DNA of 64,000 nt, from assembly GCA_041398225.1 (NCBI GenBank), contig JAWKVD010000006.1:1-64000 (forward strand), written 5' to 3'. Under the pieces are notes generated by a model that saw only the letters and a list, made by a program, of their open reading frames with translations, was not told the origin of the DNA and ran no database searches. Shown in pieces: positions 34,188 to 42,125 of the stretch. The stretch is from JAWKVD01 sp041398225. GTDB taxonomy: Bacteria > Pseudomonadota > Alphaproteobacteria > Caulobacterales > Hyphomonadaceae. Within the stretch, counting starts at the first letter, position 1. Every line of letters starts with the position of its first letter. The position numbers and the translations under genes were made by a program.

Positions 34188-34802
34188 CTAGTGTGGAATG
34201 ACCGTTTCCGTTAAGCGCCGGGCCGCTTCGTCCCAATTGAGAAGGTGATCGACATAGGCTTCGAGGAAGGCGCCGCGACCATTGCGATAGTCGATGTAAT
34301 AGGCATGCTCCCAAACGTCACAGCCGATGAGCGCGCGTTCATCTCTGATGAGCGGATTGTCGGCATTGCCGGTCGTCCTGATCGCAAGCGCGCCGTCCTT
34401 CTCCGTCAGCCACACCCAGCCGCTGCCGAACTGGTTGAGCCCGGCGAGAACAAACTGTTCCTTGAACGTGGCGACGCTGCCGAAACTCTTGCGCAATAAG
34501 TGGTCCAGCGCCGGCGGTACGGCCGTGTCATCCGAGGGTGGACGCATGCCATGCCAGAACTGCCAATGGTTCCAGTGCTGCGCGGCGTTGTTGTAGATGG
34601 CGCGCCCTTGCGGCGCGGCATGCGCCTCGATCACCAGCTGCTCAAGCGGAAGACTTGCCCAATCGTGCCCAGCCAGAAGCGCGTTCAGCTTCGTGACATA
34701 GGCGGCATGGTGTTTGCCGTGATGATAGGCGAAGGATTCAGCTGTGAGATAGGGCTGGAGCGCGTCAGCGGCGTAGGGGAGATCAGGCAGGAGATGGGTC
34801 AT
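34188..34802 (-). CDS. sodB: iron/manganese superoxide dismutase
   Basis: The 204-residue enzyme dismutates superoxide in the cytosol. Metal ligands are seen in AYHHGKHHAAYV (His), QHWNHWQFWHGM (His), and DVWEHAYYIDY (Asp and His), with the conserved QFGSGWVWL. An Ala-Ala-Gln before the second ligand (NNAAQHWNHW) favours iron use, but metal specificity is not certain. It overlaps the upstream membrane-protein gene by 4 bp (ATGA), so they form one operon, transcribed from the region holding the Rrf2 palindrome at 35265. Confidence 0.95.
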   Translation of the reverse strand: MTHLLPDLPYAADALQPYLTAESFAYHHGKHHAAYVTKLNALLAGHDWASLPLEQLVIEAHAAPQGRAIYNNAAQHWNHWQFWHGMRPPSDDTAVPPALDHLLRKSFGSVATFKEQFVLAGLNQFGSGWVWLTEKDGALAIRTTGNADNPLIRDERALIGCDVWEHAYYIDYRNGRGAFLEAYVDHLLNWDEAARRLTETVIPH

Positions 34803-35236
34803 GGACAGGGACTCCGGGCAGGCGAACGGCGCAGGCCAAGAAACGCCAGCGCGGCGAGGAGGACGGCCTTGAGCGCCTCAAGCGCCGCATACAGCGTGTG
34901 ATGGGAAGAGGAGGGCGGCTGGTTGCCGGCGACGATCGCATCCACGCGCGCATCTAGCGCCGGCAGCAGCCAAACAGCCTCCGCGAGAACAGCGCTCGCA
35001 ACGAGCGTAGCCAGTGCGAGCATGGTCGGACGCGTGCGCGCCATCCAGAGGCAGACGCCGAAGAGAATTGCAGCAAAGCCCCATTCCACGCGGGAAAACA
35101 GCGCGAAGGTCGCCTGGCCTACCTGAAGCGCGACAGGCAGCGAAAGATCGTGCACGACGAATTTCACGGGCGTCGCCAGAAACGACACGCCAATCAGCAT
35201 TCCAAACCATATCAAGGCGATGATGGCCGCAGCCAC
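34799..35236 (-). CDS. DUF4149-like membrane protein
   Basis: The 145-residue protein (GTG start at 35236) has four hydrophobic helices (AAAIIALIWFGMLIGVSFLA, EWGFAAILFGVCLWMA, MLALATLVASAVLAEAVWLL, ALKAVLLAALAFLGL) and a short His-rich turn (SSSHHTLY), the layout of DUF4149. The function is unknown. Its stop overlaps the sod start by 4 bp. Its promoter would be shared with the divergent Rrf2 gene, and the palindrome at 35265 lies in this interval. Confidence 0.65.
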   Translation of the reverse strand: MAAAIIALIWFGMLIGVSFLATPVKFVVHDLSLPVALQVGQATFALFSRVEWGFAAILFGVCLWMARTRPTMLALATLVASAVLAEAVWLLPALDARVDAIVAGNQPPSSSHHTLYAALEALKAVLLAALAFLGLRRSPARSPCP

Positions 35237-35264
35237 GGCAATTCTCCCTATTCAGGACTAAAAT

Positions 35265-35279
35265 AGTATCTGATATGCT
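35265..35279. promoter_or_regulatory. NsrR-like palindrome between sod operon and the Rrf2 gene
   Basis: AGTAT-CTGAT-ATGCT has the 5-5-5 layout seen at 35811, 37684 and 19338, flanked by an AAAAT/ATTTT context. It lies between two divergent genes (minus-strand membrane protein and sod; plus-strand Rrf2), where a repressor could control both directions. Confidence 0.5.
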
Positions 35280-35333
35280 GATTTTGACGAGAGGTGAAAT
35301 CGCCGCTCGCGCAACCCTATCGAAAGGCGGCTC

Positions 35334-35774
35334 ATGCGGCTCACGCTCCACACCGACTATGCCTTGCGGCTCCTGATGCTGCTCGCGCTTGAGCCGGAGG
35401 AGGTGCATACTGCGGAGGACGTGGCGCGGCGCTATGATGTCTCGCGCAATCACCTCAACAAAGTCGTGCAGACCTTGTCCCAGGCGGGGTTCATCGAAAG
35501 CCTGCGTGGACGCGGCGGCGGCGTGCGGCTCGCGCGAAAACCCGATGACATCAATCTCGGCCGCGTCGTGCGCGCGACCGAGGACAATTTCCACATCGTG
35601 GAGTGTTTTTGCCGCGAAACGAACACCTGCATCGTCGCTCCGGCCTGTGGTCTCCGCGATCCGCTGGAGGAGGCTGTGCGCGCCTTCATGAGCGTGCTCG
35701 ACCGCTACACGCTGGCCGATCTGATGCGCAATCCCGCCGCCGCCAAGCGCATGAAACGGCTGCTCTCCCCCTAA
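35334..35774 (+). CDS. Rrf2-family NsrR-like regulator (island copy)
   Basis: The 146-residue protein has the Rrf2 winged helix (HTDYALRLLMLLALE, VSRNHLNKVVQTLSQAGFI, GRGGGVRLARKP) and cysteines at 91, 93, 99 and 105 (ECFC, NTC, PAC). Positions 91, 99 and 105 match the chromosomal paralog at 22388 exactly. NsrR proteins lose DNA binding when NO attacks the cluster. It is followed by haemoglobin and RIC genes that detoxify or repair NO damage, which supports an NO-sensing role. Four similar palindromes in the window are the likely targets. Confidence 0.88.
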   Translation: MRLTLHTDYALRLLMLLALEPEEVHTAEDVARRYDVSRNHLNKVVQTLSQAGFIESLRGRGGGVRLARKPDDINLGRVVRATEDNFHIVECFCRETNTCIVAPACGLRDPLEEAVRAFMSVLDRYTLADLMRNPAAAKRMKRLLSP

Positions 35775-35810
35775 AACGCGGCAATCTGGGCTCTTGCAGG
35801 GCTTAAAAGA

Positions 35811-35825
35811 GGTATATAAGATACC
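35811..35825. promoter_or_regulatory. NsrR-like palindrome upstream of the haemoglobin/RIC operon
   Basis: GGTAT-ATAAG-ATACC has perfect 5-bp arms and lies 5 bp before the ATG at 35830, so bound regulator would block initiation. A longer view, AAGAGGTATAT / AGATACCAATT, resembles the classical NsrR half-site pattern. Confidence 0.6.
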
Positions 35826-35829
35826 AATT

Positions 35830-36300
35830 ATGAAACCGCGCCCCATGCCTGGACCTGACTATGTCGCCGATGCGATGGCGCTCGGCGTGGACGAGTGCAT
35901 GATCGATCGTCTGGTGCGCCATTTCTATGCCTCCGTGCGCCTTGATCCCGTGCTCGGGCCGGTCTTCGAGACGCGCATCGCGGACTGGGAGCCGCATCTG
36001 CGGCGCATGTGTGATTTCTGGTCGTCGGTGATGCTGCGCACCGGCCGCTATCACGGCCAGCCCATGCCGATGCACGCCCGCCTGCCGGTCGACGCGGCGC
36101 ACTTCGACCGCTGGCTCGCGCTGTTCGAGACCGCCGCGCACCATATCTGCGGCGCCGCCGCCGCGCTCTTCATCGATCGCGCGCACCGCATCGCGCAAAG
36201 CCTTGAGCTTGGCATCGCGTCGACGCGCGGCCTGATGCTGCGCACCGACGAGCGCTTGCCGCCGCTCGTTGCTCCATCCGCCGAAGGGAGTCGCTCATGA
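35830..36300 (+). CDS. group III truncated haemoglobin
   Basis: The 156-residue protein shows the truncated globin pattern MIDRLVRHFYASVRLDPVLGPVF and MCDFWSSVMLRTGRYHGQPMPMHARLPVDAAHFDRWLALF, in which the HARL-type region holds the expected haem-contact His. The ATG at 35830 is preceded by the palindromic operator. It overlaps the RIC gene by 4 bp, so the two are translated together. Such globins bind NO or oxygen. With an NO-sensing regulator upstream and RIC downstream, an NO-detoxifying role is likely. Confidence 0.85.
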   Translation: MKPRPMPGPDYVADAMALGVDECMIDRLVRHFYASVRLDPVLGPVFETRIADWEPHLRRMCDFWSSVMLRTGRYHGQPMPMHARLPVDAAHFDRWLALFETAAHHICGAAAALFIDRAHRIAQSLELGIASTRGLMLRTDERLPPLVAPSAEGSRS

Positions 36301-37010
36301 CAGTCAACGCCACTACCGACCTTGCCAGCATGCGTCTTGGCGAGATCGCCGTGCAGCTGCCGGGCGCAACCGCCGTGTTCCGCCGCAGCGGCCTCGATTT
36401 CTGCTGCGGCGGCGATCAGCGCCTCAACGACGCGGCCGCGCAGCACGGCGTCGTTCTGGACGAGATCGTGAAGGAGCTGCGCGCGCTGGATCAGTCAGCG
36501 CCGCAGGAATTCCCGGAGGAGCCGGGACAGCTCATCGATCATATTCTGGCGCGCTATCACGAAACACACCGGCGCGAACTACCCGAACTCATCCGGCTTG
36601 CGGAAAAGGTGGAGCGCGTGCATGCGGCGCATCCGGATGTACCGCGCGGGCTCGCCGAGGCGCTCCGCGCCATGGTGCAGGAATTGGAAACGCACATGAT
36701 GAAGGAAGAGGCGGTGCTCTTCCCGATGATGCGCCTCGGGCCGCATCCTGGCATCGCCCATCCGATCGCGCGCATGCGGCTTGAGCATGACGACCATGGC
36801 GAGCGGCTGCGCGCGGTCGAACGGCTCTATCGCAATGGCGCTGTGCCGGACGATGCTTGCGGTAGCTGGCGTGCGCTTGCCGCCGGCGTACGCAAGCTCG
36901 CGGACGATCTCATGCAACATATCCATTTGGAGAATAATGTTCTGTTCCCGCAATTCGCGACCGACCTGCCGGCGACGCCCATCTGCCCGGGCATGATGCA
37001 GCAGTCGTGA
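36297..37010 (+). CDS. iron-sulfur cluster repair di-iron protein (RIC / YtfE / ScdA)
   Basis: The 237-residue protein has the N-terminal ScdA (DUF542) motif LDFCCGGDQRLNDAAAQHG and a hemerythrin-like bundle with histidines and acids spaced for a di-iron site: HILARYHETHRRELPELI, ETHMMKEEAVLFPMM, HPIARMRLEHDDHGERL, and DDLMQHIHLENNVLFP. RIC proteins restore damaged clusters after NO or oxidative stress. Overlap with the globin gene by 4 bp makes it the second gene of the operon. A long hairpin after it probably terminates transcription. Confidence 0.93.
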   Translation: MTVNATTDLASMRLGEIAVQLPGATAVFRRSGLDFCCGGDQRLNDAAAQHGVVLDEIVKELRALDQSAPQEFPEEPGQLIDHILARYHETHRRELPELIRLAEKVERVHAAHPDVPRGLAEALRAMVQELETHMMKEEAVLFPMMRLGPHPGIAHPIARMRLEHDDHGERLRAVERLYRNGAVPDDACGSWRALAAGVRKLADDLMQHIHLENNVLFPQFATDLPATPICPGMMQQS

Positions 37011-37109
37011 CGCGCCTTGAATACGCGGGCGCCGGCTCTATGATAATGCGCATGATCGTCAACGTCGCCCTTGCGCACTTTTTCGCTTCGCGTGCCCCCG
37101 CACGCGCCT

Positions 37110-37149
37110 AGCCCCTAGTTCTGCCATAGCCCCGGCAGCGCTAGGGGCT
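37110..37149 (+). terminator. long two-part hairpin after the RIC gene
   Basis: AGCCCCTAG and CTAGGGGCT form a perfect 9-bp outer stem, and CTGCC / GGCAG a 5-bp inner stem, with an 8-base loop. A TTTTC tract follows 14 bp later. The structure lies between the RIC gene and rnk and is the likely terminator, though the U-tract is weak. Confidence 0.6.
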
Positions 37150-37236
37150 TCGCGACACACTCTGTTTTCAACCCACAGCACGGCCGGAGCGCGTCAAGCA
37201 GGAGCTTGAGGCGTGCGCCGTGTATCGGAGCATTCC

Positions 37237-37626
37237 ATGACCACCACCACATCCCGCCCGCCGATCTATGTTACGATGGAAGAACACGACCGGCTGCTTG
37301 ACCTCGCTTATGCCGCGCTCGGGCGCGAACCCGGCGCGCAGACTCTGATCGAGGAGCTGAGCCGCGCCCGGATCGGCGCCATGGCCGCAGCGCCGGAAGG
37401 CGTCGTGCGCATGAATGACCGCGTAACCTTCACTTATGACGGCTCGGCCTATCGCGCCTTTGCGCTGGTCTATCCGCAAGAGGCCGATATCAGCGCCCAG
37501 CGTATCTCCGTCCTTTCCCAGGTCGGCGCCATGCTGCTCGGTCTCAGCCCCGGCCAGAGCATCGCCTGGACCGGCGCCGATGGCCGCGCGCACCAGCTCG
37601 ATATCGAAACGGTTGAATGGTCCTAA
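37237..37626 (+). CDS. rnk: Rnk / GreA-GreB C-terminal domain regulator
   Basis: The 129-residue product (ATG at 37237) has a short N-terminal helix pair (VTMEEHDRLLDLAYAAL..., GAQTLIEELSRARIG) and a GreA/GreB-like C-domain (VVRMNDRVTFTYDG, FALVYPQEADISAQRISVLSQVGAMLLGL, GQSIAW). Rnk proteins bind RNA polymerase and modulate transcription. They are commonly found near nitric oxide and anaerobic respiratory clusters in Alphaproteobacteria, consistent with the position between RIC and ccoN. Confidence 0.85.
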   Translation: MTTTTSRPPIYVTMEEHDRLLDLAYAALGREPGAQTLIEELSRARIGAMAAAPEGVVRMNDRVTFTYDGSAYRAFALVYPQEADISAQRISVLSQVGAMLLGLSPGQSIAWTGADGRAHQLDIETVEWS

Positions 37627-37683
37627 TCATTCCGGAACGAGGTAAGCTCGCCGATCACTGGATCGTTGACCGATCTTAAAAGC

Positions 37684-37698
37684 GGCATCTAATATGCC
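37684..37698. promoter_or_regulatory. NsrR-like palindrome upstream of ccoN
   Basis: GGCAT-CTAAT-ATGCC has perfect 5-bp arms and lies 41 bp before the ccoN start. It shares form and arm bases with sites at 35811, 35265 and 19338, so the cbb3 operon is probably under the same Rrf2 regulator. No FNR or FixK box was noticed here. Confidence 0.6.
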
Positions 37699-37739
37699 AC
37701 ATTACGTGCTGCGCTGTCGTGCAGGGTGAAGGGGGGAAT

Positions 37740-39392
37740 ATGTTGCGGGAACTTACGAGCGGGCAGCGCCAGGCGGCGCTCACGTTCCTCATTCCGCTAG
37801 CCATTCTTGGCCTCTTCGTGGCCGCGCTTGGCCGCGCCGATCCGATCGCCGCGCATGGCTGGCTCGTCCTCGTCGTCGCGTTGCTGAGCATCTTCGCCGT
37901 CATCGGCCGCTTCTACGATCCCGAACCCAAGGCCGACCGCTCGGCTGAGTACTACGACGCGCCGGTGAAGGCCGGCATCATTCTCGCCATGATCTGGGCA
38001 GTCGTCGGCATGTTCGTCGGCGACTGGGTCGCCTGGCTGCTCGTCAATCCGAACCTCACCTTCACCGAAGAAGCATGGGCGAGCTTCGGGCGCCTGCGCC
38101 CCGTGCATACCACGGGCGTGATCTTCGGCTTCGGCGGCAATGCGCTGATCGCCACCTCGTTCTATGTCGTGCAGCGCACCTGCCGCACGCGCCTCGCGGG
38201 GCACTTGAGCCCGCTCTTCGTGCTCTGGGGCTACAATCTCTTCTGCCTGCTCGCCGTCACCGGCTATCTCTGGGGCATCAATCAATCGAAGGAATATGCC
38301 GAACCCGAATGGTATGCCGATCTCTGGCTCGTCATCGTCTGGGTCGTCTACTTCGTGCTCTATCTGCGCACGCTCGCGCGGCGCAAGGAGCCGCATATCT
38401 ATGTCGCCAATTGGTATTATCTCGCGTTCATTCTCGTGGTCGCGGTGCTGCATATCGTCAACGGCCTCGCGCTGCCGCTCTCATGGACGCAAGCCAAGAG
38501 CTATTCGCTCTTTTCCGGCGTGCAGGATGCGATGACGCAATGGTGGTACGGCCACAACGCCGTCGCCTTCTTCCTGACCGCCGGCTTCCTCGGCATGATG
38601 TACTACTACCTGCCCAAGCGCGCCGAGCGGCCGATCTTCTCCTACCGGCTGTCGATCATCTCGTTCTGGGGCATCACCTTCTTTTACATGTGGGCCGGCT
38701 CCCACCATCTGCACTACACGGCGCTGCCGCACTGGGTGCAGACACTCGGCATGACCTTCTCGGTGATGCTGCTGGTGCCATCCTGGGCCTCCGCCGGCAA
38801 TGCGCTCATGACGCTGAACGGCGCCTGGCACCGCGTGCGTGACGACGCGACCCTTCGCTTTATGTTCGTGGCGGCCGTGTTCTACGGGCTCTCGACCTTC
38901 GAAGGTTCGTTCATGGCCATCCGCTCGGTCAATGCGCTCTCACACTATACCGACTGGACCGTCGGCCACGTGCATGCCGGCGCGCTCGGCTGGGTCGCGA
39001 TGATCACGTTCGGGGCGATCTACGCGTCCGTGCCCTGGCTCTGGAAACAGAAGCGCATGTGGTCGCCCACCTTGGTCGAAGTCCACTTCTGGCTCGCGCT
39101 TGCGGGAACGCTCATCTACGTCTTCGCGATGTGGAACTCGGGGATCATCCAGGGTCTCATGTGGCGCACCTATAACGAGAGCGGCACGCTTTCCTATTCC
39201 TTCGTCGACTCGCTAGAGGCGATGCATCCGTATTACATCGCGCGCGCCGTAGGCGGGCTCTTCTTCCTCCTCGGCGCCCTGGTCGCTTGCTACAATATCT
39301 GGAAGACGATCCGCGCGGCGCACGCGGAGACCGCGCTCGAAGGCGATCACCCCGAACCCGCCGCGTCTCCGGCGCTCGAAGCGGGGAGGTGA
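37740..39392 (+). CDS. ccoN: cbb3-type cytochrome c oxidase subunit I
   Basis: The 550-residue membrane protein has about 12 helices and the haem-copper ligands: RPVHTTGVIFGFGGNAL (His for low-spin haem), QWWYGHNAVAFFLTAGFLGMMYYYLPKRA (CuB His), GSHHLHYTALPHWVQ (two CuB His), and TVGHVHAGALGWVAMITFG (haem His). The start at 37740 follows GGGGGGA and is preferred over a GTG seven codons earlier. It reduces oxygen with high affinity at the inner membrane. It is first in the operon ccoNOQP. Confidence 0.97.
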   Translation: MLRELTSGQRQAALTFLIPLAILGLFVAALGRADPIAAHGWLVLVVALLSIFAVIGRFYDPEPKADRSAEYYDAPVKAGIILAMIWAVVGMFVGDWVAWLLVNPNLTFTEEAWASFGRLRPVHTTGVIFGFGGNALIATSFYVVQRTCRTRLAGHLSPLFVLWGYNLFCLLAVTGYLWGINQSKEYAEPEWYADLWLVIVWVVYFVLYLRTLARRKEPHIYVANWYYLAFILVVAVLHIVNGLALPLSWTQAKSYSLFSGVQDAMTQWWYGHNAVAFFLTAGFLGMMYYYLPKRAERPIFSYRLSIISFWGITFFYMWAGSHHLHYTALPHWVQTLGMTFSVMLLVPSWASAGNALMTLNGAWHRVRDDATLRFMFVAAVFYGLSTFEGSFMAIRSVNALSHYTDWTVGHVHAGALGWVAMITFGAIYASVPWLWKQKRMWSPTLVEVHFWLALAGTLIYVFAMWNSGIIQGLMWRTYNESGTLSYSFVDSLEAMHPYYIARAVGGLFFLLGALVACYNIWKTIRAAHAETALEGDHPEPAASPALEAGR

Positions 39393-39395
39393 GCC

Positions 39396-40127
39396 ATGTT
39401 CGGATTACACTATAAACTGGAGAGGAAGGCCATCGCCCTGGTGCTCGCCATCATCGGCGTCTCCAGTATCGGCGGTCTTGTCGAGATCGCGCCGCTCTTC
39501 ACCATCGACCAGACCGTCGAAGAGGCGCCCGATATGCGCGTGCTGACGCCGCTCGAACTCGCGGGGCGCAACATCTACATCCGTGAAGGCTGCAATGCCT
39601 GTCACTCGCAGATGATCCGCACCTTGCGCGACGAGGTCGAACGCTACGGGCCTTACTCGCGCGCGGCGGAGTCGCAGTATGACCACCCGATGCTCTGGGG
39701 CTCGAAACGCACCGGCCCCGACCTCGCGCGCGTCGGCGGGAAATATTCCGACGCCTGGCATACCGCGCATCTCAACAATCCGCGCGATCTCGTCCCGCAA
39801 TCCGTGATGCCGGCCTATAGCTGGCTCTCCCGAACCGGACTTCGCATCGATGACCTCCAGCTCCATCTGCGCCGTCTGCGCGCGCTTGGCGTGCCCTACA
39901 GCGAGGCGATGATCGCGAACGCCCCCGCCGACGCGGCGGGGCAGGCGACGCCCAACACCGACCGCAGCTGGGGCGTGGCCGAGCGCTACGGCGAGGCGAC
40001 CAATATCCGCGATTTCGACGGCCAACCCGGCGCGCCGACCGAGATGGACGCGCTCGTCGCGTATCTGCAGATGCTCGGACGCCAGACCGATATTGCGCGG
40101 ACGGCGCAGGCGGAGGAGGGCCAATGA
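39396..40127 (+). CDS. ccoO: cbb3-type cytochrome c oxidase subunit II (mono-haem)
   Basis: The 243-residue protein has an N-terminal membrane anchor (ALVLAIIGVSSIGGLVEIAPLF) and a periplasmic haem domain with CNACH at residues 66-70 and an axial Met in PQSVMPAYSW. The conserved RNIYIREGCNACHSQMIRTL is diagnostic. The start is 3 bp after ccoN and its stop overlaps the ccoQ start (ATGA). Confidence 0.96.
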   Translation: MFGLHYKLERKAIALVLAIIGVSSIGGLVEIAPLFTIDQTVEEAPDMRVLTPLELAGRNIYIREGCNACHSQMIRTLRDEVERYGPYSRAAESQYDHPMLWGSKRTGPDLARVGGKYSDAWHTAHLNNPRDLVPQSVMPAYSWLSRTGLRIDDLQLHLRRLRALGVPYSEAMIANAPADAAGQATPNTDRSWGVAERYGEATNIRDFDGQPGAPTEMDALVAYLQMLGRQTDIARTAQAEEGQ

Positions 40128-40294
40128 GTGTTGCACACGAGACGCTCCTCCATATCTCGAAGACCTTCGGGCTCTTCTATCTCATCGCGCTCTCGATCGG
40201 CGTCGTGATCTACGCCTATTGGCCGCGCAACAAGCCGCGCTTCGATGAAGCGGCGCGCGCGATCCTGACCGACGAGGATCGCCCATGTCCGTAG
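40124..40294 (+). CDS. ccoQ: cbb3 oxidase assembly subunit
   Basis: A 56-residue frame overlaps ccoO at its start by 4 bp and ccoP at its end by 10 bp. It has one membrane helix (TFGLFYLIALSIGVVIYAYW) followed by the usual basic-acidic tail NKPRFDEAARAILTDED. This is typical CcoQ/FixQ, which stabilises the oxidase and helps CcoP join the core. Confidence 0.92.
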   Translation: MSVAHETLLHISKTFGLFYLIALSIGVVIYAYWPRNKPRFDEAARAILTDEDRPCP

Positions 40295-41151
40295 ACGAAC
40301 GCGATCCGCACAGCGGCTACAAGACCACGGGCCACGAATGGAACGGCATCAAGGAACTCAACACGCCGGTGCCGCGCCCGGTCTATTTCTTCCTGATCGT
40401 GACCTTCCTGTTCTCGGTGGTCTATTGGGTGCTCATGCCGGCCTGGCCGACCGGGCTTTCCTACACAAAGGGCCTGCTTGGCCTCGACCAGCGCGCGAGC
40501 GTCGCGCGCGATCTTGCGTCGGCCAACGCCGCACGCGCCCCTTGGGTGCGTGCGCTAGAAACAACGCCGGTGGATCAGGCCCTGCAGGACCACGCCCTCA
40601 TGGCGCGCGTGCGCGATACGGCGCCCGTTCTCTTCGCCGATAATTGTGCGGCCTGCCACGGCCAGAAGGGGACAGGCGCTGTCGGCTATCCCAATTTGCG
40701 TGATGCGACCTGGCTTTGGGGCGGGTCGCCCGACGCCATCGAAGCGACCTTGCGCGCGGGCGTGAACTCCGGCCATCCGGACGCGCGCGTCTCGCAGATG
40801 CCAGCCTTCGGTCGCGATCAGATGCTGCCGCAGGAGGATATCCGCGCGGTCGTCGCCTATGTGCGTTCGCTCTCCGCAACGGGAACCGCGAGGCCGGCGC
40901 CGCCCGCGCGCGGCGCCGAGGTGTTCGCCGCCAATTGCGCCTCCTGTCACGGCGCGCGCGGCGAAGGCAATCAAGCTCTCGGCGCCCCGAACCTTGCGGA
41001 CCAGGACTGGATTTATGGCGCGGACGCCATCCAGGAATCCGTGTGGGACGGCCGCCAGGGACAGATGCCCGCCTGGGACGAACGGCTGAGTGTCGCCGAG
41101 CGGCGCCTCATCCTCCTCTATCTCCTTGATCGCGAGAGGAGCGGCCCATGA
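40285..41151 (+). CDS. ccoP: cbb3-type cytochrome c oxidase subunit III (di-haem)
   Basis: The 288-residue protein has the characteristic N-terminus HEWNGIKELNTPVPRPVYFFLIVT, one membrane helix, and two c-haem sites: CAACH at 121-125 and CASCH at 218-222, each followed by an axial Met region (SQMPAFG, GQMPAWDE). It takes electrons from soluble cytochrome c and passes them to CcoO. It overlaps the ccoQ end and the next small gene (ATGA). Confidence 0.96.
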   Translation: MSVDERDPHSGYKTTGHEWNGIKELNTPVPRPVYFFLIVTFLFSVVYWVLMPAWPTGLSYTKGLLGLDQRASVARDLASANAARAPWVRALETTPVDQALQDHALMARVRDTAPVLFADNCAACHGQKGTGAVGYPNLRDATWLWGGSPDAIEATLRAGVNSGHPDARVSQMPAFGRDQMLPQEDIRAVVAYVRSLSATGTARPAPPARGAEVFAANCASCHGARGEGNQALGAPNLADQDWIYGADAIQESVWDGRQGQMPAWDERLSVAERRLILLYLLDRERSGP

Positions 41152-41333
41152 GCGCAGCCGTAACCGATCGCCGGAAGCTGGCGCTCTGGCTCGCCGTCGC
41201 GGCGCTGCTGCTGCTGCTCGCTGGCGCGAATGCGCATCTGGTCTACGTGGCGATGACCACCCAGCCCGATTGCGTCGCGCACACGCGCGCCGGGCCAGAG
41301 GCGGCGGCGAAATCCGCCTGCCGAACCGAATAG
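41148..41333 (+). CDS. small single-span membrane protein in the cbb3 operon
   Basis: The 61-residue protein overlaps the ccoP stop by 4 bp. It has one hydrophobic helix (LALWLAVAALLLLLAGANAHLVYVA) and a short tail with two cysteines (QPDCVAHTRAG, KSACRTE) that would lie in the periplasm. No family is recognised. Position suggests an accessory role in oxidase assembly, perhaps taking the place of missing ccoH, but that is inference. Confidence 0.7.
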   Translation: MSAAVTDRRKLALWLAVAALLLLLAGANAHLVYVAMTTQPDCVAHTRAGPEAAAKSACRTE

Positions 41334-41342
41334 GAGGCGCCC

Positions 41343-42125
41343 ATGTCCTTGCCCGCCGTCGAACCGCGCCATCCGCCCGCTTACGACTTTCGTCGTCACT
41401 TGCCGGCATCCGCCGCCTTCGGTTGGCTCGCTGCGGGCTGGCGCGACTTCTGGGTCAATCCGCTCGCGAGCCTGCTCTACGGGTTACTCGTCGCCGCTCT
41501 GTCCTCCGGTGTCGTCTGGGGGCTGTTCGCGCTTCGCCTCGACTACATCCTCTTTCCGGCGCTCGCCGGCTTCCTTGTGGTCGGACCTTTGCTCGCGATC
41601 GGCCTTTACGAGAAAAGCCGCCGCATCGCCGCAGGCGAGCCGGTGCGGTTCTTCCGCATGCTCTTCGTCGCGCCGCGCTCAGGCTATCAGGTCATCTTCG
41701 CGGGCGTGCTTTTGTCGCTCTTGATGCTGCTCTGGATGCGCGCCGCCGTCATCATTTACGCGCTCTTCTTCGGCGTGCGTCCGTTTCCGGGCCTCGATCA
41801 CATCGCCCAGATGCTGCTGACAACGCCCACCGGCTGGGCGATGCTCGTGGTGGGGGCCGCCGTCGGCGGACTCTTCGCCGCCTTCGCCTTCGCTATCAGC
41901 GCGTTCGCGATCCCCATGATGCTGGACACACGCACTGACGCGCTCACCGCCATGGGCACGTCCATGGCGCGCGTCTGGGCCAACCGGCCGGTCATGATCG
42001 CCTGGGGCGCCATCGTCTGCGTGCTGACCGCGCTCAGCGTCGCGAGCGGATTCATCGGCCTCGTCATCATCTTCCCGGTGCTCGGCCACGGAGTGTGGCA
42101 TGCTTACCGCGCACTCGCCGTTTGA
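41343..42125 (+). CDS. DUF2189 multi-pass membrane protein
   Basis: The 260-residue protein has five or six membrane helices (SLLYGLLVAALSSGVVWGLFAL, LFPALAGFLVVGPLLAIGLYE, VIFAGVLLSLLMLLWM, LVVGAAVGGLFAAFAFAISA, AWGAIVCVLTALSVASGFIG) and the GPLLAIGLYEKSRRI motif of DUF2189. These proteins often accompany cbb3 and other terminal oxidase genes, but their role is unknown. It overlaps the ccoI start by 26 bp, so it is part of the operon. Confidence 0.8.
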   Translation: MSLPAVEPRHPPAYDFRRHLPASAAFGWLAAGWRDFWVNPLASLLYGLLVAALSSGVVWGLFALRLDYILFPALAGFLVVGPLLAIGLYEKSRRIAAGEPVRFFRMLFVAPRSGYQVIFAGVLLSLLMLLWMRAAVIIYALFFGVRPFPGLDHIAQMLLTTPTGWAMLVVGAAVGGLFAAFAFAISAFAIPMMLDTRTDALTAMGTSMARVWANRPVMIAWGAIVCVLTALSVASGFIGLVIIFPVLGHGVWHAYRALAV

